A stretch of 44,735 nucleotides of DNA from JBFKMV01 sp041629655 (lineage in GTDB: Bacteria > Acidobacteriota > Polarisedimenticolia > Polarisedimenticolales > Polarisedimenticolaceae): assembly GCA_041629655.1 (NCBI GenBank), contig JBFKMV010000018.1, forward strand, positions 1 to 44,735, in the 5' to 3' direction. A program made the translations under genes and the position numbers. The notes below the pieces were generated by a model. It did not search any database and was not told the DNA's origin. It worked only from the letters and a program-made list of their open reading frames with translations. Of the stretch, positions 34,523 through 42,190 are shown one piece after another (position 1 is the stretch's first letter; each line of letters opens with the position of its first letter).

Positions 34523-35919
34523 AAGCCGACGTGCGTGGTCAGCAGCAACGCGTCGCGATCGCGGCCGAAGAACTGGTCGTCCTCGCGGTACTCCACGCGT
34601 AGCTCCACCGCCGCCGCCGGCGCGAGGCCGAGCGCGTAGAGCCGGCGGTCGACGTCGCCCGTTTCGGCCTCCAGCAGCACGAACGGCGCGACGCGGTCGC
34701 GCGCCAGCGGGACGCGCCAGCGCAGGCCGCCGCGGGCGTGCCAGCGCCGCCGTTCGCCGAAGTTGCTGTCGATCAGGTAGCCGGCGCGGAAGCGGGCCTC
34801 CAGCGTCCGCGCCGCGTCGCGGCCGGGACGGTCCCAGCCCCGTGTCTCGACGCCGGTCTCGAGCACGTTGATCGCCGTCACCGCGTCGTTGGGCTCGGCG
34901 AGCTGGTGGTTGGAGCGATGATAGAAGTAGACGCCGCCGATCAGCGGGCCGCGGGTCTGCTCGACGCCGAAGTGATACAGGTAGTACAGCTCGCCGGTGT
35001 CGGCGGCGGTGAGGATGTTCGCGTCGACCTCGGCCGCCAGTCGGGTGCGCGCCGTCAACTGGGGAGACAGCACGCGGACCAGCAGGCGCGCGGCCAGCCG
35101 CCCCTCGCCGCCGCCCGTTGCCAGGCTGCCGCCGACGTCCGGGACCGCGCCCGGGGGCCTGCTCCCGTCGTCGGTCTCGCGGAGGTCGAGCCCGATCGTG
35201 AGGCCGGAGTCTCCGAGACCGAGCGGATGGCGGCTCTCGATCCAGTGTGCGAACAGCCGCAACGCGACGCCGCCACCGAGGGCGAAGCGGCGGTGCGGGC
35301 CGCCACGCCAGTCACCTCGGAAGTCACTGCCGTCGAGCAACCCGTCGACCTCGACCGCGAAGCCGAGTCCCGAGCCGAAGCCGCGTCCCGCGCGCGAGGT
35401 GAAATCGAGCTTGCCGCGGAGCAGCCCGTCGGCCCGCACCTGGCGCTGCTCGAGCACCACCCCGGCGTCGGCCCGCCAGCGCAGGCCGGTGTCGCGGCGG
35501 CGGTAACCCGCCGACGCCACGCCGCCTCCGACGTAGCGCACGAACGGCTCGCCGTCGGCGTCGACCCGCTGGGTGCCCTGTTGCCCGGCGAACGCCCGCA
35601 GCGGCAAGCGCGTGAAGCGGGCCGCGCGTTGCTTGAATCCGACCTCGACCGTGTAGTCAAGATCCTCGACGAGGAACTTGAAGTCCCCGGCGACCCGCTC
35701 GATGCTGGTGCGCGCGTCGAGATCGAGGTACACCCCGCGGCCGGGACCGATCGCGAGCGGCAGGTAGGTCCGCATCGTTCCGCTGATCTCGAGCCGCTCG
35801 CCCTGGAACCAGGCCAGGTCGCCGCCGGCCGTCGCGCGCTCCCGGGGCGGGGCTTCGGCGGCGTACGCCGGGACCGCGAGGACCAGCGCCACCGCCCAGC
35901 GGAAGGCGCTTCGGCTCAT
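34519..35919 (-). CDS. Outer-membrane beta-barrel protein, unassigned family
   Basis: 466 residues. A signal peptide (FRWAVALVLAVPAYAAEA) precedes a long run of alternating polar/hydrophobic strands rich in Gly, Arg and aromatics, such as VYLDLDARTSIERVAG, YTVEVGFKQRAARF, GELYYLYHFGVEQT and AAVELRVEYREDDQFF. The chain ends with LLLTTHVGF, a C-terminal Phe typical of barrels inserted by BamA. I do not recognise the family. Its start overlaps the stop of the GWxTD gene by 4 bases (ATGA), so both are one operon and may act together at the outer membrane. Confidence 0.75.
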   Translation of the reverse strand: MSRSAFRWAVALVLAVPAYAAEAPPRERATAGGDLAWFQGERLEISGTMRTYLPLAIGPGRGVYLDLDARTSIERVAGDFKFLVEDLDYTVEVGFKQRAARFTRLPLRAFAGQQGTQRVDADGEPFVRYVGGGVASAGYRRRDTGLRWRADAGVVLEQRQVRADGLLRGKLDFTSRAGRGFGSGLGFAVEVDGLLDGSDFRGDWRGGPHRRFALGGGVALRLFAHWIESRHPLGLGDSGLTIGLDLRETDDGSRPPGAVPDVGGSLATGGGEGRLAARLLVRVLSPQLTARTRLAAEVDANILTAADTGELYYLYHFGVEQTRGPLIGGVYFYHRSNHQLAEPNDAVTAINVLETGVETRGWDRPGRDAARTLEARFRAGYLIDSNFGERRRWHARGGLRWRVPLARDRVAPFVLLEAETGDVDRRLYALGLAPAAAVELRVEYREDDQFFGRDRDALLLTTHVGF

Positions 35920-37385
35920 CCGGCCTCGCCGTCGCGGAGGGAGAACGGCAGCTGGGAGGAGACGGCGTTTCCGGCGGCATCCTCGACCGAGATCCGGACC
36001 CGGTACTCGCCCAGCGGCCAGCCGGGAGCGGTCGAAACGCCCCAGGCCTGGGCTTTTTCCGGGTTCTCGGTCACCTGGGGCCGCCCCAGGTCGACCCAGC
36101 TGCCGTCGACGTCGCGTCCCTGGAGCTGATAGCTGACGCGGTACGGCCCGACCCCGCCGTAGACCTCGAAGAACACGTCGACGCTGTCGCCGCGCGGCAG
36201 CGTCGGCGCGAGCCGCGGCACGACGCGGAACGGGCCGAGCAAAAACGGCTCGTCGTGCGACGCCAGCGCCGCGTAGGGCAGCGGGTCGATCTCGGCGGCC
36301 AACGTCACGTCGCTCAGCTCGAGCCCGGCGGCGGGTTCGGGGATCACCAGCACGCCGCGGTAGATCGCCGTGCCGACGTCCTGCGGATCCGCCGCCAGCA
36401 CCATCACGTCGTAGACGCCGGGATCGAGCAGCGTTCGGCCCTGGCCCACGCGACCGAGCGCCGAGCCCTCGACGCGGAACGAGCCTTCACCGATCACGCG
36501 CGGCGGCAGCGTGGCGTCGCGCGGGGTGAACTTGGCGATCAGCGCCGGGTTGCTCCGCTCGCCGTACGCGGAAAGGTTCACCGTGACGACCGCCAGACGC
36601 CCGTCGCGATCCGGATGGCGGTAACGCGACAGCTGCGCGGCGAGCGGCTGCGTGCGGTACGACTCCACCGTCTCGATGCTCTCCAGGATCACTTGCTCCT
36701 GGGGTGGCACCTCCTGCAGCTTGCCCAGGTCGAGCATCACGGCGAGCTCGGAGCGCGCCGGCGAGAGGAACATCTCGGCCCAGCGCTCGAAGCGCCGGTC
36801 CTCGTCCATCGCGGCCTGGAAGAACACGCTGCTCAGCTCGGGGTCGTAGGACAGTCGGTACTCGCCGCTGTAGTCGCGCACGAACGCCACCACCGTGACC
36901 GCGTCGAGGTCGACGCGACCTCCCGGGCGTCCCTCGTAGATCCAGCGGATCAGCCCGCGACCGCCGCCCGGGATGCTGGTGTCGCTGTGGAACCGCTGGT
37001 GCTCCTGCTTCTCGGTCGGCGGGCCGTAGAGGATGTAGATCTTGCCGCGATCGGTCATCCACCCCGGGCGGGTGCTGCCGTGGAAGGTGGCGTTGGCCTC
37101 GCGCACGCGCTGCCAGAACAGCGAACGGTACTCGTTGACCAGCGTCTCCGGGCTGGGGTCGCGGCGGCTCCAGAACCGCTCGATGAACAGCGCACGGTCG
37201 TCGTCGGCGGTCAGCGCGCGAAACTGTCGCGCGTCCTCCTTGCCCGCGATGTAGCGCACCGGTCCGTCGATCCAGCTGGCGAGCGGGGGCGGCTCGGCCG
37301 ACTTCGACGCGCCGACCGCGTGCCCCGCGAGCAGCAGCGCAGCGAGGGCGCAGCCGATTCTCCCGATCTTCCGCTCCTGATGCAC
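35916..37385 (-). CDS. GWxTD domain protein
   Basis: 489 residues. A signal peptide (IGRIGCALAALLLAGHAVGA) is followed by the GWxTD domain: ADDDRALFIERFWSRRDPSPETLVNEYR and the name motif in RPGWMTDRGKIYILYGPP. A C-terminal half with Ig-like strands follows (PYRVSYQLQGRDVDGSWVDL and YRVRISVEDAAGNAV). The domain is found in Acidobacteriota, Bacteroidota, Gemmatimonadota and relatives; its function is unknown. Start: GTG at 37385 with GGAG upstream; the frame continues to 37532, but that part crosses the divergent promoter and looks non-coding. It is followed by the beta-barrel gene. Confidence 0.85.
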   Translation of the reverse strand: MHQERKIGRIGCALAALLLAGHAVGASKSAEPPPLASWIDGPVRYIAGKEDARQFRALTADDDRALFIERFWSRRDPSPETLVNEYRSLFWQRVREANATFHGSTRPGWMTDRGKIYILYGPPTEKQEHQRFHSDTSIPGGGRGLIRWIYEGRPGGRVDLDAVTVVAFVRDYSGEYRLSYDPELSSVFFQAAMDEDRRFERWAEMFLSPARSELAVMLDLGKLQEVPPQEQVILESIETVESYRTQPLAAQLSRYRHPDRDGRLAVVTVNLSAYGERSNPALIAKFTPRDATLPPRVIGEGSFRVEGSALGRVGQGRTLLDPGVYDVMVLAADPQDVGTAIYRGVLVIPEPAAGLELSDVTLAAEIDPLPYAALASHDEPFLLGPFRVVPRLAPTLPRGDSVDVFFEVYGGVGPYRVSYQLQGRDVDGSWVDLGRPQVTENPEKAQAWGVSTAPGWPLGEYRVRISVEDAAGNAVSSQLPFSLRDGEAG

Positions 37386-37431
37386 GTGCCGAGCTCCGCA
37401 CGCCCCGTTGTCGCGTGGCGGGGCGCAAATG

Positions 37432-37439
37432 AGTATAAT
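37432..37439. promoter_or_regulatory. Overlapping divergent -10 elements
   Basis: TATAAT on the plus strand (37434-37439, for the HEAT-repeat gene) and TATACT on the minus strand (37437-37432, for the GWxTD operon) share four bases. Polymerase could occupy only one at a time. No good -35 on either side. Confidence 0.5.
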
Positions 37440-37564
37440 CACGGATCTTCGTGTCTGCAGCGGGGCGGATGTGTCGCCTGCGGTTCCGCGGCCGCGGGCG
37501 GGAAGCTTGCGGTCGGCGCGGGCTGTGGACATATTGACCTCGACAGGGCTTCGGAGGAAGGTGC

Positions 37565-38584
37565 ATGAGCAGGTCGGTGGCGCTGTGGCTGATCGCTTCG
37601 GTCGCGTTGTTGGCCGCCTCCGCCTGCCAACAGGGTCCCCGGGTCGCCTACAAGGAGCTGCTCGACGAAGACCCGCTGGTGCGGGCCGACGCCGCGCGTC
37701 GGCTCGGTGATGCGCGGTCGGCCGAGGCGGTCGAGTCGCTGGTCGCGGTGCTGGACGACCCCTCCGAGGACGTGCGGGTCACGGCGCTGATCTCGCTGGG
37801 CAAGATCAAGGATACCTCGGTCATCCCCGTGCTGGTCGAGTTGGCCGACGATCCACTGCACACGGTGCGCCTGCAGCTGTCCCGCACGCTGGGGCTGATC
37901 GGCGACCCGCGCGGCGTCCCGGCGTTGCGGAAGCTGCTCTACGATCCCGACGAGACGGTCCGGATCTCGTCCTGTCGGTCGCTGGCCTGGATCGGCAGCC
38001 CGGACGCGATCCAGACGATGGTCGACGTGGCGCTGCTGGACGAGAACGAGGCGGTGCGCAACGTCGTCCTCCGGACGATGGGCGACCTCGACGTGCGCGA
38101 CGCGATCCCGTTGCTCGAGCGCTCGTTGCGCGGCGAGTCGGACGAGGTGCGGGCGCACGCCGCGGAAGCGTTGCGACAGCTCGCCGACGCTTCCTCGGTG
38201 CCGGTCCTGCTGGAAGCCCTGCACGATCCGTACTTCAAGGTCCGCAGCATCGCCGCGCACACCCTGGGCACGATGGCCAGCGAAGACCCGCAGGTCAAAC
38301 AGGCGATTGCCGACCGGCTCGCGGTCGAGGAGCACGAGCTGACCCAGGTCGACCTGGCGTGGAACCTGGCGCGCTGCGGCGACCGGAGCCGGCTCGATGT
38401 GGTCCGCGCGCTGCTGTTCCGCGGCCGGGAAGAGGACGTTCGCGCCGAGGCCGCCATCGCGCTCGGCGACGTGGGAGACAACAGCGACCTCGCGTTGCTC
38501 GATCGAGCACTCAAGGACAAGAACGGCCTCGTGCGGCGCGAGGCCTTCAATGCGTACAAGAAGCTCAAGGAAGCGGAGGCCTAG
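37565..38584 (+). CDS. HEAT-repeat lipoprotein
   Basis: 339 residues. An N-terminal signal with a lipobox-like ASAC (Cys about residue 21) is followed by HEAT/PBS-lyase-type repeats from about residue 27 to the end. Examples are DPLVRADAARRLGDARSAEAVESLVAVL, DPSEDVRVTALISLGKI, DETVRISSCRSLAWIGSPDA, ESDEVRAHAAEALRQLADASSVPVLLEAL and EDVRAEAAIALGDVGDNSDLALLDRAL. About nine units form a curved scaffold, probably for protein binding in the periplasm. GGAGGAAGG lies before the ATG. The bactofilin gene follows after 5 bases. Confidence 0.85.
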   Translation: MSRSVALWLIASVALLAASACQQGPRVAYKELLDEDPLVRADAARRLGDARSAEAVESLVAVLDDPSEDVRVTALISLGKIKDTSVIPVLVELADDPLHTVRLQLSRTLGLIGDPRGVPALRKLLYDPDETVRISSCRSLAWIGSPDAIQTMVDVALLDENEAVRNVVLRTMGDLDVRDAIPLLERSLRGESDEVRAHAAEALRQLADASSVPVLLEALHDPYFKVRSIAAHTLGTMASEDPQVKQAIADRLAVEEHELTQVDLAWNLARCGDRSRLDVVRALLFRGREEDVRAEAAIALGDVGDNSDLALLDRALKDKNGLVRREAFNAYKKLKEAEA

Positions 38585-38589
38585 CGCGG

Positions 38590-39135
38590 ATGGCCCGGTG
38601 GTGGAAGCCCGACGCGGGCGACCCGGCTCCAGGCCCCGAGGCCGAGCAAGACCCGGGGCGGACCCGGACTGTGGAGGCGCGCCAGGCGCCCGTCGGAGGT
38701 GGAACCGTGGAGAATCTGGTGAACATCGGCAAGTCGATCGAGATCAAGGGCGAGCTGAGCGGCAACGAGGACCTGACCATCGAGGGCAAGGTCGACGGCA
38801 AGGTCTTCCTCCGCGACCACAGCCTGACGGTGGGTGCCAACGGGCGGCTGACGGCCGAGGTGCACGCCAAGACCGTGACGGTCGTCGGTGAGGTGATCGG
38901 GAACATCACGGCCGACGACCGGGTCGAGATCGCAGCGACCGGGTCGATGCAGGGCGACATCTGCGCCCCGCGGGTCGCGCTGGCCGACGGCGCACGCTTC
39001 AAGGGCAGCATCGACATGGAGCCGCAGCCGGCCGCGAGCCGCGCGGCGACGACGACCGCGCAGCCGGCGCGCAGCGGCGACGGCAACCTGCCCCGCGCGG
39101 CCGGACTGGGCAAGGACCGGCAGGCCAGCCTGTAG
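38590..39135 (+). CDS. Bactofilin
   Basis: 181 residues. Polymer-forming cytoskeletal protein. The beta-helical DUF583 core spans about residues 40-135, with repeating strands VNIGKSIEIKGELSGNEDLTIEGKV..., VGANGRLTAEVHAKTVTVVGEVIGNI and GSMQGDICAPRVALADGARFKGSIDM. Flanking ends are Pro/Ala/Arg-rich and look disordered, as usual. Bactofilins shape cells, often with peptidoglycan enzymes. It lies in an operon-like run with the HEAT-repeat lipoprotein upstream and a methyltransferase-like gene 6 bases downstream. Confidence 0.94.
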   Translation: MARWWKPDAGDPAPGPEAEQDPGRTRTVEARQAPVGGGTVENLVNIGKSIEIKGELSGNEDLTIEGKVDGKVFLRDHSLTVGANGRLTAEVHAKTVTVVGEVIGNITADDRVEIAATGSMQGDICAPRVALADGARFKGSIDMEPQPAASRAATTTAQPARSGDGNLPRAAGLGKDRQASL

Positions 39136-39141
39136 GCGCTC

Positions 39142-39876
39142 GTGTTCGGCTGGCGGCAAGACCCGACCGAAGTCGAGCGTCGCGACCCCGCTGACGACGC
39201 GCAGGCGCAGCCCTGCCCGGGCCTGGTCAAGGCGATCGAGCGGGTGTTGCGCGGCGAGCGCCCGCGGATTCTCGACCTCGGTCCGCTGTGCGGGAACACG
39301 GTGATCGAGCTGGCTCGCCGCGGCGCGCGGGTCACGGTGGACGAGTTCGACCTTCCCGAGACGCCGCCGGAGGACGACAGCGACTCCGAGCTGCCCCAGC
39401 CGCCGCTCCGGATCGAGCAGCGGGAAGCGGAGTTCGACCTGGTGCTGGCCTGGGAGCACATCGACTTCGTCGCCCCGGATCGGCTGCCCGAGTTCGCCGC
39501 CGAGCTGCGGCGCGTGACGGCCGCGGGCGGCGCGGTGCTGCTGCTGTCCCGCTCCACGGGACCCGGCGAGCCCGAGCGCCGCGCCCGTTACCGGATCGTC
39601 GGCGAGGACCGGATCGTGCGCGAGCCGCTCGACGAGCGGGCGCGCCCGCGCTGGGTGCACCCGACGCGCCGCATCGAGCTGGCGCTCGAGGGTTTCTCGA
39701 TCCAGGGCGTGCACCTGCAACGCGACCAGACCCGCGAGTACCTGATCGTCAAGCAGGACGGCAAGCGCGAGCCGGCTTCCGGCAAGCGCGCGCAACGCCG
39801 CCAGCCCGCCCGCAAGCCGGCCGCGAGCAGCCCCGGGGCGATGCGGCGTGCGCGGCCCGTGCGACGGGGCTCTTGA
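39142..39876 (+). CDS. Class I SAM methyltransferase-like protein
   Basis: 244 residues. A Rossmann motif I appears as RILDLGPLCGNTVIELARRGARVTVDEFD (glycine motif DLGPLCG), and a motif IV-like block as FDLVLAWEHIDFV. AELRRVTAAGGAVLLLSRS is the usual strand-helix pair. No substrate-specific domain is recognised. The last 45 residues are basic (KRAQRRQPARKP), perhaps binding nucleic acid or membranes. It starts with a GTG 6 bases after the bactofilin stop, and its TGA overlaps the TTG of the aminotransferase. Confidence 0.75.
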   Translation: MFGWRQDPTEVERRDPADDAQAQPCPGLVKAIERVLRGERPRILDLGPLCGNTVIELARRGARVTVDEFDLPETPPEDDSDSELPQPPLRIEQREAEFDLVLAWEHIDFVAPDRLPEFAAELRRVTAAGGAVLLLSRSTGPGEPERRARYRIVGEDRIVREPLDERARPRWVHPTRRIELALEGFSIQGVHLQRDQTREYLIVKQDGKREPASGKRAQRRQPARKPAASSPGAMRRARPVRRGS

Positions 39877-41072
39877 GCCTCTCGGAGCGGGTCGGGAAGA
39901 TCGGCCTGTCGCCCACGCTCGGCGTCAGCGCGCTGGCGGCGCGGCTGCGCGCCAGCGGCGAGGACATCGTCGATTTCAGCGCCGGCCAGCCCGACTTTCC
40001 GACGCCCGAGCCCGCCAAGCACGCCGGCCGACAGGCGATCGACGAGAACCGGACCCGCTACACCGCCAACGAGGGGCTGACCGAGCTGCGCGAGGCGATC
40101 GTGGCCAAGCTCGCCCGGGACAACGCGCTGTCCTACGAGCCCTCGGAGATTCTGGTCTCGCCCGGCGCCAAGGCCAGCCTGTACTTCGCGATCATGGCGC
40201 TCGTCGATCCCGGCGACGAGGTGTTGATCCCGTCGCCCTACTGGGTCACCTACCCCGAGCAGGTGCGGCTGGCCGGGGGGCGTCCGGTGTTCGTGGAGAC
40301 CGTCGAGGAGCAGGGGTTCAAGCTGGATCCGGGGCGCCTCGAGGCAGCGTTGACCTCGCGCTCGCGCGTTCTGATCCTGAACCATCCCGGCAATCCGACC
40401 GGCGCCGGCTACACCCGCCGGCAGCTCGCCGCGCTGGCCGAGGTCTGCATCCGCCGCGAGCTGGCTGTGGTGGCGGACGAGATCTACGAGAAGCTGCTCT
40501 ACGACGGGCTCCCGTTCACGAGCTTCGCTGCGGTCGACGAGCGGATGCGCGAGCGCTGCGTCGTGGTCAACGGCATGAGCAAGGCCTACGCGATGACCGG
40601 GTGGCGCATCGGGTACGCCGCGGCGCCGCGGCCGATCGTCGCCGCGATGGGGCGGCTGCAGAGCCACTGCACGAGCAACGCGACCTCGATCTCGCAGTGG
40701 GCCAGCGTCGCGGCGCTGGAGCAGGGGACCGCAGAGGTCGAGCGGCGCCGGGGCGAGTTCCAGCGGCGCCGGGACGTGATGGTGGAGGCCCTGCGGGCCC
40801 TGCCGGGAGTGCGTTGCACACGGCCCGAGGGCGCGTTCTACCTGTTCCCCGACGTGTCGGGCTGTTTCCGGCGCGGCGGCGGCGACGTCGCGATCGGCTC
40901 CGGCGAGGAGCTGGCGCGCTACCTGCTGGAGACCGCCCGGGTCGCCGTGGTTCCGGGCGAGGCATTCGGCTCGTCCCGCCACGTGCGACTGTCCTACGCC
41001 GAGTCGCTGTCGCGGATCGAGGAGGGGATGCGCCGGATCGGGGACGCGATCCGCGCGCTGCACGGCTCCTGA
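39873..41072 (+). CDS. Class I PLP aminotransferase, aspartate aminotransferase-like
   Basis: 399 residues of the Thermus-type (class Ib) aspartate aminotransferase group. Shown by LSPTLGVSALAARLRASGEDIVDFSAGQPDFPTP, RYTANEGLTELREAI, NHPGNPTGAGYTRRQLAALA, DEIYEKLLYDG and the PLP lysine Lys237 in NGMSKAYAMTGWRIGYAA, ending GSSRHVRLSYAESL. Aspartate is the most likely donor, but arginine/prephenate relatives exist. The start is a TTG (39873) overlapping the upstream stop (TTGA); the longer frame upstream is a shadow of the methyltransferase gene. Confidence 0.93.
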   Translation: MSLSERVGKIGLSPTLGVSALAARLRASGEDIVDFSAGQPDFPTPEPAKHAGRQAIDENRTRYTANEGLTELREAIVAKLARDNALSYEPSEILVSPGAKASLYFAIMALVDPGDEVLIPSPYWVTYPEQVRLAGGRPVFVETVEEQGFKLDPGRLEAALTSRSRVLILNHPGNPTGAGYTRRQLAALAEVCIRRELAVVADEIYEKLLYDGLPFTSFAAVDERMRERCVVVNGMSKAYAMTGWRIGYAAAPRPIVAAMGRLQSHCTSNATSISQWASVAALEQGTAEVERRRGEFQRRRDVMVEALRALPGVRCTRPEGAFYLFPDVSGCFRRGGGDVAIGSGEELARYLLETARVAVVPGEAFGSSRHVRLSYAESLSRIEEGMRRIGDAIRALHGS

Positions 41073-41087
41073 GCGCCGGCCGCGGCT

Positions 41088-41534
41088 CTACTGCGGGTCG
41101 CTGGGGCCGGGCACGAGGATCGCCACGTCGCGCTGGGTGCGGGTGACGACCGCGGGGCGGTCGGTGGCGATCAGCAGGCGCTGCCGCTTGCGCGACTTCG
41201 CGCCGCGCGAGCCGGAGCCGGAGGACGTCGCCGAGGCGGCGGAGCGCATCCGCTTCAGCTCCTCGATCTGGCGCCGGTAGGCGTCGCCGAGCCGGTTGAA
41301 CTGGTGGTTCAGCCGGCTCAGGCTCTCCCGGGCGCGGCCGGTGCTGCGGCGAATCATCTCCTCACGCCGGAACGCCTCCTCGAGCGCGTCGAGGTACGGG
41401 GCCACGGCGTCCTCGAGCGACAGCCCCTTCGTGAGGAACAGCGATCGCACCTGCTCCACGAACGAATCGGGCGCGCCGGTCAACCGGGCCAGGCAGTCGA
41501 TTTGACTTCCGATGCTCTTGGGATCGTTCGCCAT
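41088..41534 (-). CDS. Unknown helical protein
   Basis: 148 residues, not recognised. The first 95 residues look helical: IDCLARLTGAPDSFVEQVRSLFLTKGLSLED, then PYLDALEEAFRREEMIRRSTGRARESLSRLNHQFNRLGDAYRRQIEELKRM, probably a coiled coil. A Ser/Arg/Lys-rich stretch (SATSSGSGSRGAKSRKRQRL) is followed by a possible strand region ending GPSDPQ. No signal peptide. The ATG at 41534 is 8 bases past a -10 box with a perfect TTGACA -35, so the message should be leaderless. It converges with the aminotransferase gene (15-base gap). Confidence 0.75.
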   Translation of the reverse strand: MANDPKSIGSQIDCLARLTGAPDSFVEQVRSLFLTKGLSLEDAVAPYLDALEEAFRREEMIRRSTGRARESLSRLNHQFNRLGDAYRRQIEELKRMRSAASATSSGSGSRGAKSRKRQRLLIATDRPAVVTRTQRDVAILVPGPSDPQ

Positions 41535-41541
41535 GACCCTT

Positions 41542-41569
41542 TAGGTACGGTGAAAGGACCCCCTGTCAA
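41542..41569 (-). promoter_or_regulatory. Promoter with consensus -35 for the 148-residue protein, leaderless
   Basis: On the minus strand: TTGACA (41569-41564), a 16-base spacer and TACCTA (41547-41542). Transcription should begin near 41535, at the ATG itself (41534). Confidence 0.65.
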
Positions 41570-41711
41570 CCGTCGAAAGCGGCGTCGTGCCGCGGACATC
41601 GGGAGACCTTCGGGGCTGTCACGATGCTCGGGTTTTTATGCGGAGTCGGGCGTGCGGGGCCTCGCCGGTCGGGGGTGCAGGGCCGCGCGGGGGGGCGCGG
41701 GCGCGGGGGAT

Positions 41712-41741
41712 TTGCGGAGCGTCGACTTGGGCTAATATAAT
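41712..41741 (+). promoter_or_regulatory. Promoter upstream of the small SH3-like gene
   Basis: TTGCGG (41712-41717), 18-base spacer, perfect TATAAT (41736-41741). This short stretch is markedly AT-richer than its surroundings. Confidence 0.6.
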
Positions 41742-41749
41742 ACTGCGTG

Positions 41750-41762
41750 TTGTACAATTGTA
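41750..41762. promoter_or_regulatory. Palindromic operator candidate at the transcription start
   Basis: TTGTACAATTGTA contains two overlapping perfect palindromes, TTGTACAA (41750-41757) and ACAATTGT (41754-41761). It lies just downstream of the predicted start of transcription (near 41748), a typical repressor position. Confidence 0.4.
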
Positions 41763-41907
41763 GGTATCAAGCGGTCTGGCAGCGGATCCCGGCGGTAGAT
41801 GAAACACGGAGGTTTCGGCTGCGCCGGCCCGGCGTTGGTATATTGCCGGTAATACAGCGCGTGACCCGGACCCACCAGCACGGTCTGCACGGAAGGAGGG
41901 TCATGCC

Positions 41908-42183
41908 TTGAACCAGCGGAGTCATCCGGAACAGCGCCGCCGCTCGCGCGGCAACGGCAACGGGAGGCGTCACGGGGTGGGCAAGGTCGACGTCGGCTCC
42001 AGGGTGCGCGACACGCACGCCAACCGGATCGGCGTGGTTCTGGACACGGCCCGTCAGTACGCCCATCCACAGGCGCGCCCGGTCTTCTCCTACCTGATCC
42101 GATGGCAGGACGGCCAGGTGGCGGCGATCTCGGAAGAGGCGTTCCGTCGCGGCTACGGCTTCGTGCTGCTCGACGAGCGCTGA
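41908..42183 (+). CDS. Small SH3-like protein, unassigned
   Basis: 91 residues. A basic, Arg/Asn-rich N-terminus (QRRRSRGNGNGRRHGVGK) precedes a compact beta-rich part: VGSRVRDTHANRIGVVLDT, PVFSYLIRWQDGQVAAISEE, FRRGYGFVLLDE. The pattern G-x-V-x-D...G-V-V...Y-x-I-x-W-x-D-G resembles small SH3/KOW-like barrels, and with the basic tail it might bind nucleic acid or ribosomes (inference). It starts at a TTG (41908), 7 bases after AGGAGGG. An ATG at 41902 would encode only Met-Pro before a TGA that overlaps this TTG. Confidence 0.65.
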   Translation: MNQRSHPEQRRRSRGNGNGRRHGVGKVDVGSRVRDTHANRIGVVLDTARQYAHPQARPVFSYLIRWQDGQVAAISEEAFRRGYGFVLLDER

Positions 42184-42190
42184 TCCCGCG

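Larger units (their letters stand above)
41570..41907. other. Intergenic region and long leader of the small SH3-like gene
   Basis: Over 300 bases without a gene. 41570-41700 holds a GCGGC/GCCGC hairpin (41579-41593) and little else I can name. From the promoter at 41712-41741 a leader of about 160 bases runs to the TTG at 41908. It holds GAAAC/GTTTC (about 41801-41816), CCGGC/GCCGG around 41829-41848 and a second extended -10 candidate (TGG plus TATATT, 41836-41844). It matches no riboswitch class I know. Confidence 0.5.
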
